A stretch of 64,000 bases of DNA from Stomorhina lunata (GCA_933228675.1 OW121744.1:118968946-119032945); one strand, 5' to 3'; shown: positions 1-11,664, numbered from the stretch's first letter. Numbers and translations: made by a program. Notes: generated from the letters alone by a model not told the origin.

Positions 1-639
1 TACTATATATGTAGTTATTTTTTACACACATACTTACATAATGTATTTATTTATTCTTAATTAATACAATAACAGCACATTGCTTATGTATGTATGTATG
101 TGCATATGTATGTGAGTACTTAAATAAGTACAAATTAAAATTCACTTATAAGTACAATTTGCACATAAATGTATATAGAAATAAAATATACATACTTATA
201 TACATTTGTACGAAGATATTAAAATACAAAAGAGACTAATTAATATTTCTATAAGATTTGTTAACGTCAATAAATCTGGATGTTAAACTAAAGATGCTTT
301 AGTTTGATAAACATACATATAATCGAGAGTTGGTATTCTATTACAAAATATAAATAAGTACATACAAACATATATAGTATTTCCATATGTATATACTCCT
401 ATGTATACATAAATATAAAAAAATATATATATTACTCAGTTCTATGGTGACCAATAAATATTTGAAAGTATAGTTTGCTTCCTAAATTTATATGGTACGA
501 AATATCTTAAAGTATGTATGTATATTACTTACGAGTATTATCACAATTATCGCAAAAACGGGATCCTTAAAATGTAGAACATTTTAATGCACATTAAAAC
601 CATTCGGTAGTTAATTTCCTATCGAAATAGTTTTGGATT
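1..639. other. AT-rich non-coding stretch with TATG/CATA runs
   Basis: No gene, exon or complete repeat was recognised. The stretch is AT-rich and contains several short (TATG)n and (CATA)n runs, for example around 88-113 and 360-410, of the kind scattered throughout this window. Confidence 0.6.
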
Positions 640-715
640 CTATATTATGGGTGCTCAAGTAGGGGTCCACGACCCCCCTGGGGTCCGTACGAACATATGA
701 GGGGGCGCGAAAAGC
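640..715. repeat. GC-rich patch resembling a hAT-type transposon end
   Basis: A short island of G/C runs in otherwise AT-rich DNA. It contains GGGGTCC twice around a CGACCCCCC block, then GAGGGGGCGCGAAA. Clustered GGGGTC/GACCCC and GGGGGCGCGA are typical of the ends of some hAT (Charlie/Buster-like) elements. No matching opposite end or target duplication was found, so this is only a resemblance. Confidence 0.25.
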
Positions 716-891
716 TCTAACAAATTGCTTGTATTTTTTATGCCAGTAAATTCTATTTGTAAAAGCGTTTTTAACAACATCAAAAGGATAGAATACGGAA
801 TTACTGAAATGTATGTAGCAATATCTCGTGAAAACCATTTTTCTATAAATTCCCAAAATTTGTATATGTTCTAAATTATTACAAAACACGA

Positions 892-1700
892 TTTTTGTAC
901 CCTTCACCACCATAGGTGGAAAGGGTATTATAAGTTTGTGCTGATGTTTGTAACGCATAGAAATATTTGTCTTAGACCCATCTTTTAGTGTACCAATAGG
1001 CTTAGAATCACTTTCTGAGTCGATTTAGCGATGTCCGTCCGTCCGTCCGTCCGTCTGGCTGGCTGGACCCCCATGTAAACCTTGTAATCAAACTACAGGT
1101 CGCAATTCTAAAGATAATTTGATGAAATTTGGCACAGATCATTTTTTTGATAATGGGACCATGGCTATTGAAATTGGTCAAAATTGGTCCATTATTTATG
1201 GTACCTCCCATAGGTCCCACTTCCCGGAATTGCTATATTGGCCACGAATATCAATATTTTTTCATGAAATTTAAAACAAATACTGCTTATGTCAACTAAA
1301 ATCACTGTACCAAATTTTGTTGAAATCGGTCCACATTTGACCATAGCTCCCATACAAACTCTTCTTTAAAAACGCACTAAATGAGACAAAAAATCACTAA
1401 AACGCTCGTAAATCTAAAGATAATGGAAATTTTGAGTCTATTTTTTGCATACATAATTTTTGTAACAACTGTAATTAATCTGCCAAATTTCGAGATAATC
1501 GGTCCACATTTGACCCCAGCTCTCATATAAGTCCAAATGACGGAAACAGGTTGAATATATAAGTTTTGAGAAAATGTTTGTATGATGGCAAAATTTAGCA
1601 AATATTTGTCTTTACACACGAAAAATAACACCTTTGACCTTAGTGGTGAAGGGTATCGTATGGTCGGCTTGACCGACTATAGCGCTTTCTTACTTGTTTT
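892..1700 (+). mobile_element. DINE-1-like (Helentron-type) element, subfamily A, near full length
   Basis: The copy opens with a TACCCTTCACCACCATAGG hairpin-like 5' end (GGTGG/CCACC inverted). An internal GTCC/GGCT microsatellite block follows at about 1033-1067. It closes with the hairpin GTCGGCTTGACCGAC and CTTTCTTACTTGTTTT. This 5' end, (GTCC)n core, 3' hairpin and CTTGTTTT layout matches Drosophila DINE-1/INE-1, a non-autonomous Helentron-type element. Several other copies in this window align to it end to end. Short reading frames inside it are repeat-derived. No flanking duplication is seen, as expected for Helitron-class insertion. Confidence 0.8.
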
Positions 1701-2560
1701 AATTGAAATCAGTAAGTCTATATTTGTTTCAACAAATAACACTGATTAATTGGACAAATTATTCAAAAAATAAAAAAAAGTAAAAAGTGGTTTCATTTCA
1801 AAACAATTTCGCTTTCTCTTTCTATAGAAGGAAAATACGGAATTTATTCCATTTCCGAACGGAATTGAGTTCTGTGACATTGTTGATATAGTAATATATC
1901 TAATTTCGGTTGATTATAAAAACATTTTAGCCTGAGTACCGAATATGAGCACAAAATATATTCAGCTTTACTAATCCTAAGTTAACCTACTTTATCTGTA
2001 ATAAAAACAGTTTATGATGGAATTTTATGTATATTTAAACCAAAAATAAAACAGGACAAAAATAGGCTTAAAGATATATTAAAGAATAAAGGATCCCTTT
2101 GTATTTTTTTCATTTCTTTTACACGAAAGATTAGAACATTGACATTAAATAACCTAATCAAATAAAATCTTACATACAAAAATATCGCACATATAATTCA
2201 AAAGTGCGAAAACTTAAATATGCAATGCCGTTTAGATTGTCTCGGACACAATTATTACAAAATCATTGTTGCCATTTTGTCATTTTCTTTCTGTTAGATT
2301 TAGCAGAATGAGTTTTAAAATTGCAGAACTATTTTTTTCTTTTTTCAAATTAAGACTTTTTATCACAATTGACTATCAAAAATAACACTTTGAAGCACCA
2401 AAACTATTTTTTGATTTTTACGATTAAAGTCATAACAGCTACGGTCCCTGGTAAATAAATTTTGTAATTACATTAAAATTTTGAGTTGTATCATTTTTGA
2501 AGTCCGTGTGCGATAAGTATAAATAACGCCTAAATAACTTTTTTCTTTTGGCAATGAATT
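1701..2560. other. Non-coding stretch, nothing recognised
   Basis: AT-rich single-copy-looking sequence. No exon-like segment with splice signals and no repeat end was recognised. Confidence 0.5.
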
Positions 2561-2721
2561 TTTATACCCTTCACCACTATAGGTGGAAAGGGTATTATAA
2601 GTTTGTGCTGATGTATGTAAAGCATAGAAATATTTGTCTTAGACCCACCTTTTTGTATAGCAATAGGCTTAGACTCACTTTTTAAGTTGACGTCTGAACG
2701 GCTGGCTGGACCCCCACGTAA
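2561..2721 (+). mobile_element. DINE-1-like 5' fragment, subfamily A
   Basis: About 160 bp matching the 5' end of the 892-1700 copy, from TATACCCTTCACCAC through the GGCTGGCTGGACCCCCA tract, where similarity stops abruptly. The (GTCC)n run is reduced to almost nothing. Only the 5' end is present, so it is either truncated or overwritten by the following AT-rich DNA. Confidence 0.75.
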
Positions 2722-4089
2722 TTTAATAACTACCGATCGTTTTGATTAATCTTTATTTACAATCTACATTAATTATTTTGTGGTACAAAATAACTTCGAC
2801 AGTCCGGACATGCTCTGGCCAGAGCACTTTAGTAATTCGGGTACATTTTTATTTTGAGCTATTTAAAACTTGTTCGTCTAAAATTTTTTTATATTTATAT
2901 TCCATTATTTTTTTCAAACTTGATAATACGGACTAGCCTAAAACTATATATGTCCGGATTTCGAGGTTTTACTCTACTTGTATGATAATTCTAAAAAGAT
3001 TTTGAGTTTTAGTTCTAATTTAATAAACTTAAGGAAAAACTAAATCTTAATGCCGCAAAGATTCCAAATAGTAATGTATCTGTAAGAGTTTTCGACCCTT
3101 TTTGGAAATAATAGTTTCAAATGCTCTTATTCTTTGGAGAGCTACAAATGACAGGGTTCTTTTTATATACCCTCATCACCTACCCAAAAAGATTGAAGAA
3201 GAATAAAATACTTAGAGATCCAAACTCCAAACAAAAACATTGTCCTAAAACCGTAAAACAACACTTTTATAGACTCATTAGATAATATGGGAAAAGGGAA
3301 CCAAATCAAAAAATGAAAAAAAAAAAACGACAAAAAAATATACCAAGTTAAAGACAAATATTTTGTGAAAAGGAAACACTGTTGAGCAACAGACAAGGGT
3401 GAGTATTTGCTAAAAGAATAATGGGGATTCAGATAAAAAAAGGTTAAAGTATTTTAAAAATATTTAAATAATACATGACCAAAAAAAAAAAAGAATCCTT
3501 CACATTTGTAAAACAGCAAAAAAAGGACATTCTTGATGTGTATTTTTTTTGTTTTGTTAAATGCGTTACTAAATGGTTGTTTTATTTTTGTTATGGTTTT
3601 TCTGTAAGATTTCTACATCCTTGTTTTTATTTAGTATCAAATGATAAATGTCCCTTTGTAAAATAAAAACTTTACAATGTAAATAATAAAGAATGAACAA
3701 ACCGACAAACCGACAAACACCAAACCCAATTTTATTTAATTTTAAAATTATTTTATTTTAATTAGAACCTTTATTAAAAAATTGGCCTTGAAAGAGCACC
3801 AAGTAATTACTTGATTATTTTAATTGTGTTATATAATTATAATTCTAATTAAAATTATTTATTTTAAGTATATTAATATCTTTTAATAAGAAGAGATTCT
3901 TTGTCGTATTGCAAAATATTTTAGTTTTTACTTAGGACTTTATTTGTGACTAATTGACACCCCAAATCACAAAAAAGAAAAAAATATTGATATTTTTTAA
4001 CTTAAAATAATTATATTACTTTCTGCTATTATACAACAAATATTGTTTAACAATTTCGGTTTCTTTTTTCACTTCTATCATTATCTATT
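2722..4089. other. Non-coding stretch, nothing recognised
   Basis: AT-rich, with poly(A)/(T) runs around 3318-3345 and 3480-3492. Reading frames here are short and rich in F, Y, K and I, as expected by chance in AT-rich DNA. Confidence 0.55.
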
Positions 4090-4796
4090 TATATCTCTCA
4101 CCACCATAGGTGGAAAGGGTATTATAAGAAAATGTAGACAGCCCATGCCACCAGAAGCCGAACACTTTTTGCATTTTTCGTAAATATCACGATCATTAAT
4201 GAAATTCGTGAAAATGAGTATTAAAAGCATTCAGTTGGAATTTGGATGTTAGAAAGTTCGGTTGGTGCCGCTTTGCCGCAAAAACAAAATTCACAAGAAA
4301 CAAAATCAATATCAAATTTATACATGTTTTGAAATAACAATGAAATATAATCTCAAACATTGTTACCACGACACTTTTATTTTTGTACACTTTCAAATAA
4401 ATGTAACAGAGTTGGAAATATTTTTCGAAACAGAAATAAATTCTAATATTAAGAAATTTTAGATTTTTATATTGTTTAGAAAACAATTTGTATTCATTTG
4501 TATTAAAATTTTCGTTAAAAATGTTTTTTTTTAATTTTTCTATAAAATTATTTTTTTAAGAACATTCTTCGATAAATATTTTCTATCGAAAAGTTTTCGA
4601 TAAACATTTTTTTCTAATTTGCCTTATAAAAATATTTCTTTATAAAAAAAATTTCAATAGAAATATTTTTCTCTGATGACAAAATTTTGCAAATATGTTT
4701 TTGGATTTATGCAAGAAAAAGATCTGCATTTGATCTCATTGGTGAAGGGTATCATATAGTCGGTCTTAATCGACTATAGCACTTTCTTACTTGTTT
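4090..4796 (+). mobile_element. DINE-1-like element with replaced or highly diverged middle
   Basis: The 5' end (CTCACCACCATAGGTGGAAA, about 4097-4128) and the 3' end (GGTGAAGGGTATCATATAGT to CTTACTTGTTTTT, about 4675-4796) both match subfamily A in the correct order and orientation. The roughly 545 bp between them does not align with the 892-1700 copy. It carries FCRKNKIHKK-type chance frames on both strands. The middle is either a diverged variant or an insertion/replacement. Confidence 0.6.
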
Positions 4797-4803
4797 TTGT
4801 TTA

Positions 4804-5024
4804 AGTCCCGTTTCACACGAATCAGGTTTACTTGATCAGTTTTTCTTTAAATTTCTTTTGAACCTGCATTCACGTTTACACACAAACATTTTCTTTATCA
4901 GTTTTCATTTAATTTTCCTTAAATTTCATACAAAATTTTAAAATTTTCGTAAACTTTCTGTCAGTTTTTTCTCATACAAATTCAAGACTTGATAAGCCAA
5001 ACCTGACAAATGTAAGAGTGGACT
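4804..5024 (+). mobile_element. Small TIR element, family F copy 1
   Basis: The ends form an imperfect terminal inverted repeat of about 35 bp: AGTCCCGTTTCACACGAATC at the left, and the complement of a right end reading ...TGTAAGAGTGGACT. Both contain TCAGGTTT...ATCA. A second copy in reverse orientation lies at 42893-43080, which shows this is a repeat and not unique DNA. It abuts the end of the preceding DINE copy. No coding capacity. Confidence 0.55.
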
Positions 5025-6138
5025 AATGTTCTATATCTGTTTTGATTTCTGAAAAGTAATAAATAATCAGTTGTGAGGTGACAATTTGTGACTGTCAGTG
5101 TGTGTTTATAATATAAATTCCCTTTAAACTCCAATTACTTAAAAATTAAAGAGCTATAAGTATTGTTGGTCGACATTCGTATAAAATATTTTCTCCCACT
5201 AGTAATGTTGGAAGATTTATTTATTTATTGCTTTGGTTCCTTTTCAGAACCACATCTCAAACAGACAAACTATATACCACAGTATGTGACATGTTTTCCA
5301 CCTATTTTTTTCTCTTTTTTCGAATTTTTTGCTGAATTTTCTTAATTAAAGTTCAGTTAACTTTTGCTCTTTTTTATTGCACAGCAGGATATAGTCACAA
5401 GTTCATACATACGAATAAGTACATAAATACATACCAGCATATATTTACAATGCATGTGAATGTATGTAAATATGTATGTGTGTCTGAACTCTCATTCATT
5501 CATTCATACGCACATGCATATTATTTACGAGCTTATGTATGTTTCCACTTGAATGGTATTGTATTTAAATCCTACAAAAACACTCGGTAGATAAATATGA
5601 GTGAATGTTTGCATGCAAGGATATACTTTATGTACGTACATACATATCTATATACACTTGTATGTATGTATTAGTGTATTTATGTGCTTTTTACAAAAAC
5701 AGAGCTCTTTTAAAATAAATTTTCATTTGTGACTGATACTTAAACCCGAAATGTCTCTGACAGGAGGTACCCAGTTATTAAAAATCTTATTATTTTATAA
5801 CGAGTTGTAATTACTCTCTTAATTAGCTTCAATTACATCAGGTGTATAATAATATAATGCCTATCCTCGATTAGAAATGAGTAACATTTGATTGGTATTA
5901 AATGTTGGTTTTTGTGTTTTACCTTTAAACTTTCCTCCTGCACCAATACTACTACATTCTTCCCAAGCTACTACAAATTAAAACAGCTGATGCAGAAAGT
6001 TTTTTATAAAGACATACGACAATAAGTACTATCTGCTTCTTTATTTTTTTATGTTTATTTATAATATACATTATATAGTAGTCCTGGCTATGAAACGACA
6101 AAAATATTGAAATAATTTTAGTGAATTAAATATTTACA
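5025..6138. other. Non-coding stretch with CATA/TATG microsatellites
   Basis: Microsatellite-like CATA/TGTATG/CATT runs lie at about 5403-5520 and 5630-5680. No exon or element end was recognised. Confidence 0.55.
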
Positions 6139-6550
6139 TTAGGGTGACAGTCATTTTTTTAATAATAAAAAGTGTTGGCCGAAATATTGTGAATGTAGGT
6201 CTAAAATTTTAACGAAATCAGACAAAGTTTAGAACCCATTTGTATGGAGAAAAATAGTTTCAGCGAAATTTGTAACCAATTACATATTTTTACAAATATA
6301 AAAAAATTGTTAATGTAAAACTTTTAAATTATCCGAAATGTTTAAGTGTCCGAATGGCTGGTGTGTTCGCTCTAGGGTGAAGTCTTCCTAAAAAAGTTTA
6401 TTTTTAAAATACAGCCCTACTTGACTTCTATTCAGATCCCCTTCAAATCAGGTTATCTTGGGCTAAAACCATCTCTACATTCAGAATTTCATTAAAATCG
6501 ATTAAACAGTTTTTCCGTGTTTGTCATAAACGTTGTATGACAAACATACA
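6139..6550. repeat. Possible degenerate transposon copy upstream of the Tc1 element
   Basis: Begins CATTAGGGTGACAG and ends AAACAGTTTTTCCGTGTTTG...ACAAACATACATAC. The ending is reminiscent of the generic 3' ends of dispersed fly repeats (an 'aaatcg-ttaaacagtttttccgtg' phrase followed by a CATAC tail). No second copy was found in the window, so it is only a tentative repeat. Confidence 0.25.
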
Positions 6551-6552
6551 TA

Positions 6553-6779
6553 CAGTCACTCAAATTACTGTCCCAATGTTTTTAAGTTCTTTACGAATTT
6601 GAGTGTAACAACAAAGCTGTTGACTCGGTCTCACTGATATTTGGTATTATTGTATATTGAACTCGTGTTAACAACTTTAATTAAAAAACATCATTGTGAT
6701 ACTTACCGTTAAAAAAATAAATAAATAAAACAAAAGCAAATTTTTATTGGGACGGTTTTTTGACTTTAGATTTATTTAA
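6553..6779 (+). repeat. Left terminal inverted repeat of the Tc1 element
   Basis: Runs from CAGTCACTCAAATTACTG to TTGACTTTAGATTTATTTA. The reverse complement of 7104-7327 aligns with it across the whole length with scattered mismatches and short indels in A/T runs. Confidence 0.85.
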
Positions 6780-6797
6780 ATATTCTTAAAGGAAAAA

Positions 6798-7088
6798 GTA
6801 ATTTTCCAACAGGACAATGACCTCCAAATCACCGCCAAACTAACACTAAAATGGCTCAATGACAACGGGTACAGTGTCCTTGACCGGCCGCCCCAGTCAC
6901 CCTATCTTAAACCCATCGCGCATCTCTGTGACATTATTATGAGAGGTGTTGTCGGAATCTCTGATAATTTAGATGAAATGAGGGCAGATGTGGTGAAAGC
7001 TTTGAACAGCATTACTCCAAGTGATTGTAAACATTTACTAGAGAGTATACCGCGTCGTATAGAAGCCGTTATTACAACAAAACATTAA
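6798..7088 (+). pseudogene. Tc1 transposase C-terminal remnant, catalytically dead
   Basis: An open frame of about 96 codons ends at TAA (7086-7088) and carries the signature of the Tc1 DD34E transposase C-terminal half. The second catalytic Asp sits in FQQDND (GAC, 6813-6815). Then come TAKLTLKWLNDNGYSVLD and a PPQSPYLKPIAHLC block, where the family normally has a PxQSPDLNPIEHLW-type block. Exactly 35 residues after the Asp, where the catalytic Glu belongs, the codon is GCG (Ala, 6918-6920). D to Y, N to K and W to C changes flank it. The N-terminal HTH region and first catalytic Asp are absent, with no start codon, so no active enzyme can be made. Mobilisation would need a transposase in trans. 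Confidence 0.9.
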
Positions 7089-7103
7089 ATTAAAAAAAAC
7101 ATG

Positions 7104-7327
7104 TAAATAAATCTAAAGTCAAAAAACTGTCCCAATAAAAATTTGTTTTTTTTTTTAATTTTTTATATTAATGGTAAGTATCACAATGATGTTTTTTAAT
7201 TGTAGTTTTGAACACGAGTCTAATATACAATAATACCAAATAATAGAGAGATTGAGCCAACAGCTTTGTTGCTACACTTATATTCGTAAACACCTTAAAA
7301 ACATTGGGATAGTATTTTGAGTGACTG
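7104..7327 (-). repeat. Right terminal inverted repeat of the Tc1 element
   Basis: Inverted counterpart of 6553-6779. It begins 16 bp after the transposase stop codon and ends TTTTGAGTGACTG at the TA target duplication. Confidence 0.85.
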
Positions 7328-7329
7328 TA

Positions 7330-9670
7330 TATTTTATTTTGTTAACATTACATACGAAGATAGTTTGTATGATCTTAAGTATGTAATAAACTTATAAACT
7401 CTAATAAATACCTGTGAGATATTAAATCACTAATTACGAGTAGTTTAAAAATTAACATAATAATATAATAAGAGTTTTATAAAATAAACAATTCAAAATA
7501 AGGTTGTAAATTATAATGTTAAAATTAAAATTACCTTTTAAAAGATATTTTACTGAAACGGAAAAATAAATAAAAAAATATATTTTATTAAAAATTTAAA
7601 CAAACAAAATATTAAAGTAACATAAAATAACAAAATAAAAAATAATATTAATAAATCATTAAAGTCAGGTCCAATAGTCAAGTAGTTAAAAAGTTTTAAT
7701 GCTTTGAAACATGTTTATGCTAAATTTAGTCATCATTCAACTACTTTTAATAAGTTAAATTTCGACCCCCTTTAACTCAGAAACTTTTTGACCGATCTTG
7801 CTGAAAATTGATTTTTAAACTACTATCCAATAGGACTAACGTTGTTGTAAATTTCATCCAAATCGGAAGATATCGAATTAATACCGAATTAATGTACCTC
7901 CAGTGTTTCGTAATGAAATTTTTAATATTATCGTTGAAGTATAGAGTTTTAGTGAATGAATATAGAGTTTTGAAGTAAAATCTAAATAACTTTTGTGATT
8001 TGTTGTAAAGAATTAATTAAACTATATTTTAATTATTATTATAAATAAATAGTATGAAATGGTTCAAATTTAACTTTTGCTTCCCAGAAGTAAGAACGTT
8101 CTTAAACAAAAAAACAAATTTTAAACAATTTTACCCTAGAATCACGTTGCGAAAATCCATTCCATAGAACACTTGACCTTTTAATTGTTGTTATATTATT
8201 TCCTATTTAATGGAAAAAGTTTTTGACTGTACAAAAATCTGTTTAACAATATAAATAAAATAAAAAGTTTTCCTAATAAAGTCGGTTTTAATAAACTTCT
8301 TGTTATTTTCATTTAAGACAGAAAACAACAACAATAACAAAAACAACAACCATTTACATTAATAATTCATAAATCCCAAAGAAAATTCTTTGTTTATTTT
8401 ATTTTTCCCAACTCATTTCGGTTATTCCGCATGAAGAATAAATTATTTACGAAATAAACACTTTGACGATAAATGAGCCCAGAAATGAACAAATATCTTA
8501 AGAAATTTACCTGCTTGTAGAGGAATGTAATTAACAATAGAAAAATATAAATTACATATTATTATATTGTAAAAACATATGTATATGTACATTCTTCAAG
8601 AAAGTTATTTTTTATTAAAAGAAACATAATTTTGAAAAGCAATAAAATAAAACAGCAATAACAAACATTAAAAAGGGACATTTTAATGTTATTTGTCATA
8701 TAAAGTTATGTTTCATAATTTTATAGTAGTTTTTGTTTTTTTTTTCTAATAGAAACTTTTTATATCTTTTATCATTTCATCTCAATATGAATGTGTATTT
8801 TTTGTCCCACGCTCTTTTTGGCTTAACAAATTTCATTGACTTTGCAATTTTTTCTAAAAATTTCCTTAAACTTCATTTCTTAACTCATAAAATACATTTG
8901 TTGCCATTCTAGTATATGTTTTTTTTTTTGTTCTGGTTCCATTTTTTTATAAAAAGTTAAACCAAAAACTTTTGTAATAAAGATTCTTTTTCTTTGTCGT
9001 ATCACACACACATTTATTTTAAAGGAAGAGTTTTTGCTCCTTTTCTAAACTTAAATACAATTTGTTACTTCTGACCTTGATTAAAAGCGTGACAAAAAAA
9101 GTCCTTTAATAAAATATGAATAATAAATCTGGAGACTGGGAACTACAAACATTATATACATACCTTCAGATACATACGTATGTATGTGTGTATGTTATAT
9201 TTATATTAGGGCGGATGGAGGGTTTAACAAAAATTCTAAGAAAAGAATTTTAAACAAATTTACCCAGTAAATTATAGGTTTAAAATGGATATCAAGTTTT
9301 CGGTAACTTAATGACGTAAATTTATATCAATATTTTAGTAGCACATTTTTTTTTTCATTCCTCAAATATATTGTAGTTATCGAGTACAAACCAATGATTT
9401 TTTTTGGCAAAGTTTAATTCTTGATTTTAGGCATGTTAAATTTACTGTTTTTTTTACAAAGAAATTTGAAAATAAATTATTATGCTAAATTATAATTTAG
9501 CATAAATTAAAAAAAAAATAAAAAATTTTTAAGTTTTATTTCAAAATGTTCTTTTACTAAATTGATTTATTAACCCTAGAATAATAAGCTAAGCCTATCA
9601 GACGTATGACTTTTTAAATTTCTTCTCTGTCTCTGTTGTTTGTTATGAGAGAATTTTTTTTGCTCAGTAT
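7330..9670. other. Non-coding stretch with faint repeat-like text
   Basis: Mostly AT-rich with A/T homopolymers. The part at about 7740-7910 (CGACCCCCTTTAACTCAGAAAC, then TTTCATCCAAATCGGAAGAT) reads like a decayed dispersed repeat, but no second copy was identified. A short CATA/TATG cluster lies at 9159-9195. Confidence 0.45.
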
Positions 9671-9861
9671 CAGGGATGGCGAACATGGTACAATTATACT
9701 TTTTTTGATACAGTTTTAACCTTGGTACCGTGGTACTACTGCGTCCTATTTGATACAATTTTCAATTCTTAAGTTTTTACTGTTTAATTATAAAGTTTTT
9801 GGAAAACTGAAAATGTAAACTGATTTTCATAAGTAGCTACAAAACACAGTTTTCTATCCTA

Positions 9862-10235
9862 TTGGCCTGATGTTTGTAACATATAGAAATGGGTGTGAGA
9901 TTAACTTATAGTATTCCGATTGACTCTAACTTGATTTTAAGTTCAAGTGCAATTTTTAAGACATTTCTATTGAAACTGAGTTAAATAAGTTTATTAATTT
10001 AGGTACATACTACAGGACAGGAACCCTGTAATTAAGATGTGGGCTCATGACCGCCACAATTTTTTGAAATTTCACAAAATTTAAACAATAATATACAAAG
10101 GATCACTGTAAGTAACTTTATCATATATTGTTTGGAATGCTTCGCATTTAACCATACCTCCGAATAAAGATCTTCATTTAAAAATCTCTTAAATATCCCG
10201 TGACATGGTCCATACTTGACCCTAGCTATCATACT
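9862..10235 (+). mobile_element. Highly diverged DINE-1-like fragment
   Basis: CCTGATGTTTGTAACATATAG matches the 5' region of subfamily A. TTAACCATACCTCCGAATAA and TTGACCCTAGCTATCAT match its 3' half in the right order. The intervening sequence is eroded and neither terminus is recognisable. Confidence 0.45.
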
Positions 10236-10765
10236 GGAAGATATTTTTCTAATAGGGAATTTACCTAAAATCTAGTAGATTTGATTTCAAATCTCAATCA
10301 AAATCTAGATCGCTAAGACTACACTTTGTGATGTTAGCTAGATTCTATTTTTACAGAGAAATAGTTGACTGATATGAAATGAAAAAATATATTTTCAAAT
10401 TGTTTTTGATGTTTAATTTATTTTTTTCCATTTTTTATTCAAATTTAGTTTAATTAATATATTTAATTATTTTTTCGGCACTTTTTTCTTTTGTTTTGAT
10501 TTATTTTCAATTGATATGTCATTTTGATTTACACAGCGTGGTATTTTTTAGTACTTTTTGGAAGAAAAACATGGTTGCATCATTAAGTACTACTAGATTT
10601 TAAGTAGATTTTTGCCAAAATCTACTTAATAACTAGATTTATTTTTGTATGGGAAATCTAGTCGAAATCAAGTAGATTTTGGACAAAATCTCGTAAATAC
10701 TAGATTTCGAGGTAATGTAAATGCCTTATAAGCAATACAAAATCTTCAAATATGTTGACAATCGC

Positions 10766-10868
10766 TCATTGGATCATAGCAGTTTAGGCTACCATAGAAT
10801 CGGTCGAGACAGATAAAAATATATGATTGTAATAAATTGGGATCTTAGTGCAATACACTACAGTAAAT
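10766..10868 (+). mobile_element. Decayed Penelope-like fragment with ruined hammerhead
   Basis: Positions 10823-10868 (GTAATAAATTGGGATCTTAG then TGCAATACACTACAGTAAA) are nearly identical to 63600-63644, downstream of the intact hammerhead. Upstream, ACCATAGAATCGGTCGAGA occupies the place of ACCATCGAAACGCGTCGAG. The GAAA core strand is mutated and no CTGATGA core remains. It is read as a decayed copy of the same retroelement end. Confidence 0.5.
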
Positions 10869-11130
10869 ATTTTTGATTTAATGTTTGATATCCCTTAATT
10901 TTTGAAAAATCAATTGTAAAATTTTAATAGATTTTCGAATCAAAAGTGATCAAATAAGATCTATTCTATAGTTTAGAATTTGATACCCTTCAAATGAGTC
11001 ATTTTTTGAAGTCGACATGTACAATTTATAATAAAATATATTCTGTGTAAAAAATGTTATCATCATCATCTAAAAAGTACAATTTGTTTTTATATTTGGT
11101 ACAAAATAAAAATACTATTTTCCATCCCTG

Positions 11131-11664
11131 CTCATTATTATTTTATATTTGTTTATACAATTTGTATGTTATTAAAGAGAAAACATAATAAATGAAACAA
11201 TAGAATAAGAGAAATATAAATTTTTTTCTATAAAGTCTTTAAAAGTATGTGAAAAGCCTAACGTGTCTCATTACCCTTAAAGTATTTTCAGTAATAACTA
11301 GGTTGGTTGTTTGTGTAATTAAACAAAACTACATATTTATTTATTTTTCAAAAATATTATTTTTGATCAAAAACCGATTTAAAGAAACATTTCGCTTTCC
11401 TTTTTGAAAAAAGTAAACAAAGTAAAAAAACTTTCAGGAATTTGTTGACAGTTTTTGTGATTTTTACATCTGAAGTAACTAGGGAAGAATTTCATGGTCA
11501 ATATATTTTTTGCTTGTGTGAAATATAACAAAGTTTTTTTGAGTAAGAGAAAATGGTTTTGGACTTTTAAATTCCATAATTTTTAAAATTTTTATTTATA
11601 CCTACATATGTACTATTTTTCATATTCTGTGTTTTTTTCGTGTGCTTTTTGATTGAGCTTTAAA
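11131..11664 (-). other. Putative intron sequence after the first coding exon
   Basis: AT-rich DNA immediately downstream (minus strand) of the splice donor at 11670-11665. No further exon was recognised between here and the left edge, so the next exon probably lies outside the window or is too short to see. Confidence 0.4.

Larger units (their letters stand above)
6553..7327 (+). mobile_element. Internally deleted Tc1-family transposon with long TIRs
   Basis: The 775-bp element starts CAGTCACTCAAA and ends with its complement TTTGAGTGACTG. It is flanked on each side by TA (6551-6552 and 7328-7329), the target duplication of Tc1/mariner elements. The left TIR (6553-6779) and right TIR (7104-7327) are about 225 bp each and align along their length with small gaps, the long-TIR layout also seen in Minos/Paris-type Tc1 elements. 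Between them lies only the C-terminal part of a Tc1 transposase, in frame to a stop. The 5' two-thirds of the gene is missing. Confidence 0.9.
9671..11130. mobile_element. hAT-like non-autonomous element
   Basis: The segment starts CAGGGATGG and ends CCATCCCTG, a 9-bp terminal inverted repeat of the CAGGG type common in hAT elements. The 8 bp outside each end are CTCAGTAT (9663-9670) and CTCATTAT (11131-11138), identical at 7 of 8 positions, the expected hAT duplication length. The interior has no transposase frame. It contains a decayed DINE-like piece (9862-10235) and a decayed Penelope-like piece (10766-10868), so it is old and composite, or the match of the two ends is partly fortuitous. 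Confidence 0.55.
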
